Shown: positions 1 through 6,000 of the stretch, piece after piece
Layout of the letters: every line of letters starts with the position of its first letter
How positions within the stretch are numbered: the first letter of the stretch is position 1
Source of the DNA: an uncultured Bacilli bacterium
GTDB lineage: Bacteria > Bacillota_I > Bacilli_A > RF39 > UBA660
Length of the DNA stretch: 32,830 bases
NCBI GenBank assembly: GCA_944364015.1
Contig: CALVVX010000003.1
Span: 1-32,830 of the forward strand
Direction of reading: 5' to 3'
Made by a program: the position numbers and the translations under genes
The notes under the pieces: model-generated
Seen by the model: the letters and a program-made list of their open reading frames with translations, nothing else
Database searches by the model: none
Told to the model about the DNA's origin: nothing

Positions 1-16
1 TTTCTATTAACATTTA

Positions 17-89
17 TAGTAATTTATATAGTAATTTATAATCATTAATTTTATAGTAATTTATATAGTAATTTATATAGTAATTTATA
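17..89. repeat. 12-bp AT-rich tandem repeat
   Basis: The unit TAGTAATTTATA starts at 17, 29, 54, 66 and 78: a block of two copies and a block of three, separated by a short ATCATTAATTT-type spacer. The repeat lies outside the insertion sequence, so it belongs to the original chromosome upstream of the DUF1292 gene. No gene is visible in 1-162. A role is unknown; simple slippage in AT-rich DNA explains it well enough. Confidence 0.75.
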
Positions 90-133
90 ATTATTAATAT
101 TGTAAATAATATTGTAGATTAATCATAAATTTA

Positions 134-162
134 AAAAAAGGAATAAATTTTACAAAAAACGT
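134..162. repeat. Left 29-bp target-site duplication of the insertion sequence
   Basis: Bases 134-162 are identical to 1834-1862 over 29 positions and the identity stops on both sides (133 is A, 1833 is T; 163 is G, 1863 is T). The two copies flank the transposase gene and its imperfect inverted ends. Target duplications of about this length are known for the IS1202 group formerly placed in ISNCY, which fits the transposase type. A perfect copy suggests a fairly recent insertion. Confidence 0.85.
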
Positions 163-204
163 GTCAATAGTTTTTGAAAATGTCTTAAAAAAATATAAAC
201 ATTA

Positions 205-227
205 ACGGGAAAATATTCTCGTTTTTG
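205..227 (+). terminator. Plus-strand hairpin with T-tract inside the left end of the IS
   Basis: A 7-bp stem (205-211 with 216-222, one G-T pair) has a 4-base loop and is followed by a T-rich run. It would stop transcription entering from the left and running antisense to the transposase. On the minus strand no T-tract follows the stem, so it is probably not the transposase terminator. Confidence 0.5.
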
Positions 228-238
228 TTTGTAATTTT

Positions 239-317
239 ATACCTTCTCTCATCGAAGTCAATAACAAGCTCATTTCATTCGTGCTTCGCATTATTGACTT
301 CAATTTCGTTAAGGTAT
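239..317. other. Large interrupted inverted repeat downstream of the transposase gene
   Basis: An 11-bp perfect stem, GAAGTCAATAA (254-264) with its complement at 291-301, is nested in an outer 7-bp pair (239-245 with 311-317). It sits between the transposase stop and the left end of the element. It could be a transcript-end structure or a cruciform. Function unknown. Confidence 0.55.
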
Positions 318-348
318 GTTTAAACACTAACAAACAAGAATATCTAAC

Positions 349-1728
349 TCAAGCATATTGATGTTGATAATGACTTTTTTGAAGTTGTTTTTTAAAGGAA
401 GCAAGTTTCCAAGGATGAGACATTGGTGGAATATATTTTTTCTTTTCTTTAACTTCTACAACTTCATTAAATTCTTTAGAAAAGCATTCGTTTCTAGATA
501 ATTCTTTTAACTCTAACACCTGCTCATCAATTGTAACTAATAAATTGCCATTAAAAGCTTTAATAACTAAACATTCTGTTTTAGGCATAAAACATTTTAA
601 TTCACCATTTAAATATGGTTGATAGTATTTGCCATAATATTTAATAGAGTTACCATTATCAATTTTTCTAGGTGTTAAAACAGCAAGGGTATAATTTATT
701 TTTTCTAAAGAAGGAGACAATTCAAACACCGATTTAAACTTTTTGTAGTCCATAGCAAATCTTCTGTTAAAATCTGGAACAAATACTTCTAGTAAATATT
801 TGTTAGCTTCTTCAATCGTTGTAATTCCATGTAGCTTTAATTCATTTGCTAATCTACCTTGGAAAGTACCATTTGTTCTTTCAATTAAGCCTTTAGCTTG
901 TGATACAGAAGATGTCTCAAGCTCTACTCCAAGTTGTTTGCATGCATAACCATATTGAGTTAATACATCTTTATCAGAAGTTCGTTTATCAGGATTTAAA
1001 GACATATAGTTAAATACAGTTCTATTATCAGTAAAGAATTTATATGGGATTCCATAATTGATTAATATTTGATAAAAAACATGATAATAGCCATTTAATG
1101 TTTCTTGCTTATCAAAGTAAGCACCAACAATAGTGGAAGTAGCTTTATCAATAGCTAAATGTAAACAAGTTTTAATTTCTCCAAACCAATTATGAATAGA
1201 ACCGTCTTGTTCAATAATCTCACCAAAATATTTAGGCTTTTCTAATCTTGGGTGAGAGTCTTCTAAAGCAATTTCATGACTTACAATTGTTTCTATTTGT
1301 TCTTCTGACATAGCTTCATTTATTCTCTTTTCTTGTAATAATTTTTTCTTTGTATAATCTCGCTTTGTTTTTCTTCTAGCTTTAGGAGATAAGATACCTT
1401 CCTTTGTTAAAATATTATAAACAAATTTATAAGATACCTTGAAATTTTCTTTTTCTATTAACCATTCATAAAAATGTTTAAAATTCCAATCTTGATATTT
1501 GCTCTTATAAAGTAGTATAATATCTTCGGAGATTGACTTATCTAATGTACTAACTGGTTTTTTTGAACGATTCCCATGTACAAAAGCAGATTTGCCTTTC
1601 TCCTTATATTTAATAATAAGACGATCAATTTGTCTTCTTGATAAACCGAGCTTTTCACTAGCTCTGTTTTTATTTCCATTATGATCTACTAATTCTTTAA
1701 TTATTTCATATTTTAATTGTTCATTCAT
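349..1728 (-). CDS. DDE transposase of an IS1202/ISNCY-type element
   Basis: A 459-residue DDE recombinase that would cut and paste the surrounding element. The N-terminus (about 1-60) has a helix-turn-helix region (NRASEKLGLSRRQIDRLI), and a second helical domain with a basic KARRKTKR stretch follows (about 65-125). The RNase H-like catalytic core runs from about 165 to 350, with likely acidic residues D175 (in IEQDGS), D234 (in FTDNRT) and E283 (in KGLIERTNGTFQ). The start is placed at ATG 1728, which has AGAAAGG 11 bases upstream. Upstream ATGs at 1761, 1755 and 1749 lie in or beside a hairpin and have poorer ribosome sites. Length is normal for the family and no frameshift is seen, so the element may be active. 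Family naming is from recall of the architecture. Confidence 0.88.
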   Translation of the reverse strand: MNEQLKYEIIKELVDHNGNKNRASEKLGLSRRQIDRLIIKYKEKGKSAFVHGNRSKKPVSTLDKSISEDIILLYKSKYQDWNFKHFYEWLIEKENFKVSYKFVYNILTKEGILSPKARRKTKRDYTKKKLLQEKRINEAMSEEQIETIVSHEIALEDSHPRLEKPKYFGEIIEQDGSIHNWFGEIKTCLHLAIDKATSTIVGAYFDKQETLNGYYHVFYQILINYGIPYKFFTDNRTVFNYMSLNPDKRTSDKDVLTQYGYACKQLGVELETSSVSQAKGLIERTNGTFQGRLANELKLHGITTIEEANKYLLEVFVPDFNRRFAMDYKKFKSVFELSPSLEKINYTLAVLTPRKIDNGNSIKYYGKYYQPYLNGELKCFMPKTECLVIKAFNGNLLVTIDEQVLELKELSRNECFSKEFNEVVEVKEKKKYIPPMSHPWKLASFKKQLQKSHYQHQYA

Positions 1729-1749
1729 TCTTAATTCAACCTTTCTCAT

Positions 1750-1770
1750 ATACATCACCAAGTGATGTAT
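1750..1770. promoter_or_regulatory. 9-bp palindrome just upstream of the transposase start
   Basis: ATACATCAC (1750-1758) pairs perfectly with 1762-1770 across a 3-base loop. It is about 20 bases 5' of the transposase start at 1728. In several insertion sequences such hairpins hide the ribosome site in read-through transcripts; here the alternative upstream ATGs fall in or beside the stem. It could also be an operator. The role is inference. Confidence 0.5.
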
Positions 1771-1833
1771 TCTACATTAATTTTGAGACATAATCAAATA
1801 CTAACACTTAAGACATTATCACATACTAATCAT

Positions 1834-1862
1834 AAAAAAGGAATAAATTTTACAAAAAACGT
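1834..1862. repeat. Right 29-bp target-site duplication
   Basis: Perfect copy of 134-162. It ends exactly at the first base of the -35 box of the DUF1292 promoter and supplies the A-rich DNA directly upstream of that promoter. The duplication has therefore kept the promoter and its upstream A-tract intact. Confidence 0.85.
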
Positions 1863-1890
1863 TGTATAATTATCTACAATATGTTATACT
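1862..1890 (+). promoter_or_regulatory. Extended -10 sigmaA promoter for the DUF1292 operon
   Basis: TTGTAT (1862-1867), a 17-base spacer, and TATACT (1885-1890) preceded by TG at 1882-1883. An A-rich stretch upstream could act as an UP element. The ribosome site AAAGGGAGATGG and ATG 1931 follow. Confidence 0.75.
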
Positions 1891-1930
1891 CTTAATGTAA
1901 AATAAACAGAATGTAAAGGGAGATGGAACA

Positions 1931-2191
1931 ATGAGTGATTTTATGATAAAAGATGAAAACAATATAGAAAGACCAGCAACGCTAATAACAGTAGTAGAAA
2001 ACGAGGGAAATGATTATGTTATATATTCAATCGACCGTGATGAAAACACTGTAAATATCTTTGTATCGAAATTAGTAAAAGACAGTGCTGGTAATGACGT
2101 AATTATTGATATAGCTGATCCAAGTGAAAAAGCTAAATTAAATGAAATAGTTAGACAAATAATAAAACTACCATTAGTGGACGGTGAATAA
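1931..2191 (+). CDS. DUF1292 family protein (YrzB-like)
   Basis: A small acidic cytoplasmic protein of 86 residues matching DUF1292, a short Firmicutes domain of unknown biochemical role. Recognisable features are an ATLITVVENEGNDYVIYSID segment with alternating hydrophobic residues, an F/Y-rich middle strand (NIFVSKLVKD), and a C-terminal helix with a basic core (AKLNEIVRQIIKLPL). The start at 1931 has AAAGGGAGATGG upstream. The next gene begins one base after its stop, so the two are almost certainly co-transcribed. In many Firmicutes DUF1292 genes sit beside ruvX and alaS; here they do not. The IS inserted about 70 bp upstream of the start. Confidence 0.8.
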   Translation: MSDFMIKDENNIERPATLITVVENEGNDYVIYSIDRDENTVNIFVSKLVKDSAGNDVIIDIADPSEKAKLNEIVRQIIKLPLVDGE

Positions 2192-2192
2192 A

Positions 2193-2816
2193 ATGAATAA
2201 TAAATACATGTTATACAATACTGTTGAAAAAAGGCAACAAATTGAACCTTTGCTTACTACTACACAACAAACAATTCCACTTATTTCAGAGAAAAAGCAA
2301 GTAGTAGCAAATGTTTCATCATTTTTAATGGGCATAAAAATAACAGCAACATTAGAAGATAAACTAGTAATAAACGGCATAGATACATTAACAGCTAAAA
2401 TAAAACCAATACAGAATACAATTACCAAATCAATACCTCAAAAGTTTAACATAAAGTTATCATATGTTGCTAGCGTTGACAAAAAAATAATACAAAAAAT
2501 ATCAGAATTTTATCATAAATTAGCACCAATACGAGAAATTAATATACCTAAAGTATTTTTTGACGCATCACAGGAAAACAACTTACAGAAGGCACTTCAT
2601 ATGAGCTTATCAACACCGCTTCCAACTTCAACAGAAGTACCTAAAACAAGCGAAAATGAAAATACAGAAATTAAAGTCAAATCAAAAACTTTAGTTAAAG
2701 AAAGCAAAGCAAAAAAAATAACAGGATATGCAACTGTCTTTATGTTAGGAATAATAGCTGCAGCACTGTTAACACTAGCTTCAATTTTAATAGGAATAAA
2801 GATTTTAAATCCATAA
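2193..2816 (+). CDS. Tail-anchored membrane protein of unknown function
   Basis: A 207-residue protein that I do not recognise. It has no N-terminal signal peptide. The body is polar and Thr/Gln/Lys-rich. A single hydrophobic helix near the C-terminus (about 178-203, ITGYATVFMLGIIAAALL onward) is preceded by lysines (KESKAKKITGY), which suggests a tail anchor with the body in the cytoplasm. A GTG at 2184 is in frame, but ATG 2193 has the better-spaced GGACGGTGA and starts just after the DUF1292 stop. A weak hairpin terminator follows. It probably shares the DUF1292 promoter. Function unknown. Confidence 0.7.
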   Translation: MNNKYMLYNTVEKRQQIEPLLTTTQQTIPLISEKKQVVANVSSFLMGIKITATLEDKLVINGIDTLTAKIKPIQNTITKSIPQKFNIKLSYVASVDKKIIQKISEFYHKLAPIREINIPKVFFDASQENNLQKALHMSLSTPLPTSTEVPKTSENENTEIKVKSKTLVKESKAKKITGYATVFMLGIIAAALLTLASILIGIKILNP

Positions 2817-2837
2817 GCAAATACAATTGCTTTTTTT
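2815..2837 (+). terminator. Terminator after the tail-anchored protein gene
   Basis: AAGCAA (2815-2820) pairs with TTGCTT (2827-2832) and a run of T follows (2831-2837). It serves the plus-strand pair upstream and overlaps the stop codon of the convergent queH gene. Confidence 0.6.
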
Positions 2838-3441
2838 AATTATCTCTTTTAGAATAAATACAACCACAATAATCTTGACGATATAAATTGTATTTTTTAG
2901 ACAATTCAACAGACTTCTTATATCCGTCATTTTTCTTAAAATCAGAGTATAACCATTTAATATTATATTTAACAGCCAAACTCTCACCAATTTCATTCAA
3001 AATTTTTGAATTTTTATAAGGACTAACAGTCAGAGTAGTAGAAAAATAATCATAATTACCATCAGAGGCCATCATAGCGGTCTTTTCTAAACGCAACTTA
3101 TAACAAATATGACATCTACTACCGCCTTCTTTTTCGTTTTCTAGCCCCTTAATTAATCTTTCATATTTATCGTTGTCATAATCACAATCAATAATAGATA
3201 AATTATTTACATGCTCCATTTCATTAATTAGTCTAATTTGCTCATTTTTTCTTTTTAAATACTCCTCGTAAGGATATATATTAGGATTATAGTATAAAAC
3301 GGTAATATCAAAATATTTGTTTAAATAAGATATAACATAACTACTACAAGGAGCACAACAACTGTGTAAAAGTAAAGAAACTTTTTTGTGGTTTTCATTA
3401 ATTAATTCAAGTTCCTTATCCAGCATTTTACTAAAATTCAT
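2836..3441 (-). CDS. queH: Epoxyqueuosine reductase QueH
   Basis: A 201-residue enzyme of the QueH family (formerly DUF208), which reduces epoxyqueuosine to queuosine at the tRNA wobble position and replaces the cobalamin-dependent QueG in many Firmicutes. The diagnostic cysteines are present: an N-terminal HSCCAPCSSY at about 25-34, CHICYKLRL in the middle, and a C-terminal YCGCIYS. These ligate an Fe-S cluster and a second metal site in characterised members. The start is ATG 3441, preceded by GGGTGA at 5 bases; longer in-frame readings toward 3507 have no ribosome site. A likely TATAAT -10 lies at 3463-3468. It converges on the preceding gene and is otherwise monocistronic. No other queuosine gene is in the window. 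Confidence 0.93.
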   Translation of the reverse strand: MNFSKMLDKELELINENHKKVSLLLHSCCAPCSSYVISYLNKYFDITVLYYNPNIYPYEEYLKRKNEQIRLINEMEHVNNLSIIDCDYDNDKYERLIKGLENEKEGGSRCHICYKLRLEKTAMMASDGNYDYFSTTLTVSPYKNSKILNEIGESLAVKYNIKWLYSDFKKNDGYKKSVELSKKYNLYRQDYCGCIYSKRDN

Positions 3442-3462
3442 ATATATCACCCTTTTAAAAAT

Positions 3463-3468
3463 ATTATA
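3463..3468 (-). promoter_or_regulatory. Probable -10 box of queH
   Basis: Read on the minus strand this is TATAAT, placed to give a leader of about 15 bases before ATG 3441. The -35 region is poor, so this is tentative. Confidence 0.4.
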
Positions 3469-3540
3469 TTTTAAATAGATAAAGATTATTTTAATTTCTA
3501 AACACAAAAAAATAATTTTTAATTAGTAATAATACTAAAA

Positions 3541-3608
3541 TTAAAAAAAGAAAAATGGTATCTGAGATACCAAAATCTATAAATATGCATCAAAGGAATG
3601 GTTTAGAC
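3541..3608 (-). ncRNA. Candidate small RNA with its own promoter and terminator
   Basis: On the minus strand a good sigmaA promoter (TTGACT at 3643-3638, 17 bases, TATTAT at 3620-3615) predicts a start near 3608. About 35 bases further is a perfect 7-bp stem, TGGTATC with GATACCA (3556-3572), followed by TTTTTCTTTTTTT. The product would be about 65 bases long with no convincing open frame. A second promoter further up (3719-3691) would give a form of about 145 bases. It ends about 100 bases before queH, so it could instead be an attenuated queH leader. I see no preQ1-type riboswitch consensus in it. Confidence 0.45.
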
Positions 3609-3614
3609 ATATAA

Positions 3615-3643
3615 ATAATATAATAAAATGAGAAAAAAGTCAA
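3615..3643 (-). promoter_or_regulatory. Minus-strand promoter in the queH upstream region (proximal)
   Basis: TTGACT (3643-3638), 17-base spacer, TATTAT (3620-3615), read on the minus strand. It drives the candidate small RNA toward queH. Confidence 0.55.
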
Positions 3644-3690
3644 TAGCTTTTTTAAAAAAAATTCAATTTTTTTCATATTATGTTATTAAA

Positions 3691-3719
3691 ATCATAAAAA
3701 TGCTACTTTATACAGTCAA
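3691..3719 (-). promoter_or_regulatory. Minus-strand promoter in the queH upstream region (distal)
   Basis: TTGACT (3719-3714), 17-base spacer, TATGAT (3696-3691), read on the minus strand. It lies exactly 76 bases upstream of the proximal promoter and has the same -35 box. The remaining DNA from about 3720 to 3940 is very AT-rich, with homopolymer A and T runs, and I see no gene in it. Confidence 0.5.
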
Positions 3720-3959
3720 ATTTTATGTAGTTACCTCCCAGTTTATAGTAAATTTTTTTTTAATTATTATTATTTAATTGAGATATTACTAACATTATTA
3801 TATATATTTATTAAAAAATTAAAAATCGAAAAAAAAACACAATAACAGTATTTAAAAAATAAAAATCTTAATAAAAATTAATACATAATTTTGAAAGAAA
3901 GAGAAAATACTTACTTTTTTATTTTTAATATGATAAAATAAAAATAGGAGATGGTTAAT

Positions 3960-4451
3960 TTGGTCAATAATTATAGAAAAATACCCTTGAAAAATTATAT
4001 ATATTTAGCACTTATAATTTTGTTTTCAATAGCAATATTGTATTATTTATATCTTTGGTTTGTGGAATATAATAAAGAACAACAGAAAAATCCTATTATG
4101 AATGATGTTATGCTGATAATAAACGATAATGAACTTAATACCTATTTAATAGAAAATAAGGACGCAATAATTTTTGTTTCAACACTTAATGATGCAGAAA
4201 TAAGAAAATACGAAAGAAAATTGGAAAATTTAATAAAAAATGAAAATATTAATAACGAAATTCTTTATATGGATTTAACAAATAAAAAAACAAATCAGAA
4301 ACAAATATTTAATACTGAATTTAGCTTACCAGCATTTCTTGTATATTCAAATTCACAATTAGCAGAAGTGTATGAAATATCAAAAGATAATTACAATATT
4401 AAAAAAACAAAAGAATTTCTAGAGAAGTATGAAGTGATAAGACATGATTAA
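3960..4451 (+). CDS. Membrane-anchored protein with a possible thioredoxin-like fold but no CxxC
   Basis: A 163-residue protein with one N-terminal membrane helix (about 13-36, YIYLALIILFSIAILYYLYL) and an external domain. Its pattern (AIIFVSTLNDAEIRKYERKLENL ... EILYMDLTN ... LPAFLVYSNSQLAEVYE) resembles a thioredoxin fold, with a strand-helix-strand and a cis-proline-like LPAF. The usual CxxC is replaced by TLND, so it cannot act as a dithiol oxidoreductase. The start is TTG 3960: AGGAG (3946-3950) directly abuts ATG 3951 and so cannot serve it, but sits 9 bases before TTG. The gene overlaps trmL by 8 bases and forms an operon with it. The fold call is inference. Confidence 0.6.
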   Translation: MVNNYRKIPLKNYIYLALIILFSIAILYYLYLWFVEYNKEQQKNPIMNDVMLIINDNELNTYLIENKDAIIFVSTLNDAEIRKYERKLENLIKNENINNEILYMDLTNKKTNQKQIFNTEFSLPAFLVYSNSQLAEVYEISKDNYNIKKTKEFLEKYEVIRHD

Positions 4452-4950
4452 TATAGTTTTATATGAACCAGAAATTCCTGCAAATACAGGTAATATAATG
4501 CGAACATGTGCGGCCACAAATGCTAAATTGCATTTAATAAAGCCATTAGGCTTTAAATTAGACTCTGCTAGTGTAAAAAGAAGTGGTGTTAATTATATAG
4601 ATAAAGTAAACTATCAAGTATATGAGAATATTGATGAGTTTTTTTCTAAAAACAAAGGTGAATATTATTTCATAACTAGATATGGGAAAAATACTTATAG
4701 TGATTATGACTTTTCAGATCAAAATACTAATATATATTTGTTTTTTGGCAAAGAAAGTACAGGAATACCTAAAGAAATATTAAAAAAACATATAGATAGA
4801 TGTTTTAGAATACCTGCAAGCGATAATGTTAGAAGTCTTAATCTTTCAAATTGCGTTGCTATAACTTTATATGAAGTATTAAGACAACAAGACTTTCCAA
4901 ATTTGTATAAGACGGAACCACATAAAGGAGAAGATTGGCTTGAAAGATAA
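4444..4950 (+). CDS. trmL: tRNA (cytidine/uridine-34 2'-O)-methyltransferase TrmL
   Basis: A 168-residue SPOUT methyltransferase that uses SAM to methylate the wobble ribose of tRNA-Leu isoacceptors. Family signatures are all present: EPEIPANTGNIMRTCAAT at the N-terminus (tRNA-facing Arg in motif 1), the LFFGKESTGIP loop in motif 2, and RIPASDNVRSLNLSNCVAI forming the knotted cofactor site in motif 3. Length is standard for the single-domain TrmL/YibK group. It overlaps the preceding gene by 8 bases and the next by 11, so the three are translated from one message. Confidence 0.95.
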   Translation: MINIVLYEPEIPANTGNIMRTCAATNAKLHLIKPLGFKLDSASVKRSGVNYIDKVNYQVYENIDEFFSKNKGEYYFITRYGKNTYSDYDFSDQNTNIYLFFGKESTGIPKEILKKHIDRCFRIPASDNVRSLNLSNCVAITLYEVLRQQDFPNLYKTEPHKGEDWLER

Positions 4951-5440
4951 AAGTATAAATGAGTTTTATTATAAGATTTTAAATATAAGAAGTAATATCA
5001 TTGACATTGAAGAAAAAATACAAAAATGCATACATGAAGTGGTTCCTATAATAAAAAAAAGTAATGAAAATTTAGATAGAGTATGTAAAGTGATAGCAAA
5101 CAATATTTCTATCTCGTTAAAAGAAAATAAGATTGATAATATAATAATAAATCTAAAACATTATGGTCTATATGAACATGAATTTGTTTTGAGTAGAAAT
5201 TTAAGTAACAACCAAATTAATTACTTTTTGATAGATCCATCATTTATTCAATTTAAAAATGAATATCCTTATTTGAATTTAAAAAAATTAAATTCAAATT
5301 TATTAAATAATGTAATAAATAAAGGATATAGTATAGTAGATGATAAAATGATAAATGATTATTTTAGATCATTCAATTATGAAGAAAGAATAGATTTGAA
5401 TGAACTATTTATGGATATTAAAACAAAAAAAATAAAATAG
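4940..5440 (+). CDS. Unknown protein with a possible Cys-His-Asp hydrolase/transglutaminase-like core
   Basis: A 166-residue cytoplasmic protein that I cannot place in a named family. The order of three residues resembles papain/transglutaminase-like proteins: C49 at the start of a helix (DRVCKVIANNISISL), H80 in YEHEFVLS on a strand, and D99 in YFLIDPSFIQF, whose IDPSF-x-QF wording is common around the catalytic Asp of such folds. This is pattern reading, not proof. Translation starts at TTG 4940 inside the trmL reading frame, with AGGAG (4926-4930) 9 bases upstream. A hairpin overlaps its stop. Co-transcription with trmL does not by itself indicate a tRNA role. Confidence 0.55.
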   Translation: MKDKSINEFYYKILNIRSNIIDIEEKIQKCIHEVVPIIKKSNENLDRVCKVIANNISISLKENKIDNIIINLKHYGLYEHEFVLSRNLSNNQINYFLIDPSFIQFKNEYPYLNLKKLNSNLLNNVINKGYSIVDDKMINDYFRSFNYEERIDLNELFMDIKTKKIK

Positions 5441-5457
5441 CAAAAAAACTATTTTAT
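5432..5457. terminator. Hairpin between convergent genes
   Basis: A perfect 9-bp AT-rich stem (5432-5440 with 5449-5457) has an 8-base loop. It overlaps the stop codons of both convergent genes. No clean T-tract follows on either strand, so termination activity is uncertain. Confidence 0.4.
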
Positions 5458-5886
5458 AAAGCCATTGATTCTAAATTTTTCTGTAATTCTGCTTTCACTT
5501 ACATTTCCACTTATCCTATTAGCGGTAGTTTCTTCACTACCGTTTTTTATAAAAACAGTAACAGGAGTTTCTCCATTAAAACTAATTAAATCATTGAATT
5601 TTTCTTGGTTTTCTTTACTCTCTTTATCAATATCTATATAGTATATATTTAATTTATTATCTTTAGCAAAGGTTTCTAATTTGGGCTTGTAATCATCGCA
5701 GTGGGAGCATGTTGTTCTACTTATACAAAGAGCAAATGTTTCTTTATTATCAATCATTTCACTTAATTTATCATAGTTGAGTTTGTGTAAGCCAACATTA
5801 CTATTATAAAAAAGTAGAAATGAAACGATTCCAATTAATAGTACTGAACATATAATTATCATAATTATATTTTTTTTATTACTCAT
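5449..5886 (-). CDS. Membrane-anchored thioredoxin-like protein (CSHC active site)
   Basis: A 145-residue protein with an N-terminal membrane helix (about 6-27) and an extracytoplasmic thioredoxin domain. The active site TTCSHCDDYKP carries a CxxC, and a cis-proline-type GETPVTVFIKNG follows about 50 residues later, as expected for the fold. It probably reduces, forms or shuffles disulfides outside the membrane. The start at ATG 5886 has GGTGA at good spacing. It is divergent from the secretion/pilus cluster that begins 115 bases away. That cluster encodes several cysteine-rich exported proteins, which makes them plausible clients (inference). Confidence 0.85.
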   Translation of the reverse strand: MSNKKNIIMIIICSVLLIGIVSFLLFYNSNVGLHKLNYDKLSEMIDNKETFALCISRTTCSHCDDYKPKLETFAKDNKLNIYYIDIDKESKENQEKFNDLISFNGETPVTVFIKNGSEETTANRISGNVSESRITEKFRINGFIK

Positions 5887-5948
5887 AAAATCACCTTCAT
5901 ATATATAATAACACTTTTTTTATAAAATTAGTAAAAAAACTTTATTTT

Positions 5949-5977
5949 TTGCAAAAAAAATGGTATCATGTTAATAT
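5949..5977 (+). promoter_or_regulatory. Promoter of the Tad/T4SS-like cluster
   Basis: TTGCAA (5949-5954), 17-base spacer, TAATAT (5972-5977), with TG at 5969-5970 forming an extended -10. The predicted leader is only about 17 bases and runs straight into AAAGGAGG (5985-5992). Confidence 0.7.
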
Positions 5978-6000
5978 AGATAGTAAAGGAGGTATGAGTA

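Larger units (their letters stand above)
163..1833 (-). mobile_element. IS1202/ISNCY-type insertion sequence, complete
   Basis: The element is about 1.67 kb and carries a single intact DDE transposase gene on the minus strand. Its two ends, read inward, match at about 19 of 26 positions, including a shared TGTCTTAA (181-188 on the left). The right end holds two tandem 19-bp copies (1786-1804 and 1811-1829, 17 of 19 identical, 25 bp apart). The left end holds one diverged inverted copy at 167-185 (15 of 19). These look like transposase-binding subterminal repeats. A 29-bp direct repeat lies immediately outside both ends. Family assignment rests on the protein architecture and the long duplication; exact ends could shift by a base or two. 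Confidence 0.85.

Noticed and set aside
2184..2192. GTG start nine bases upstream of ATG 2193
   Set aside because: It lies inside the end of the DUF1292 frame and within the likely ribosome site GGACGGTGA; ATG 2193 is better spaced.
3541..3608. preQ1 riboswitch controlling queH
   Set aside because: The short RNA lacks the C-rich loop and A-rich tail of preQ1-I and I see no preQ1-II layout, so only an unnamed RNA or attenuator is claimed.
5994..5996. ATG as the start of the first cluster gene
   Set aside because: It is out of frame with the protein; TTG 6001 is in frame with good spacing.
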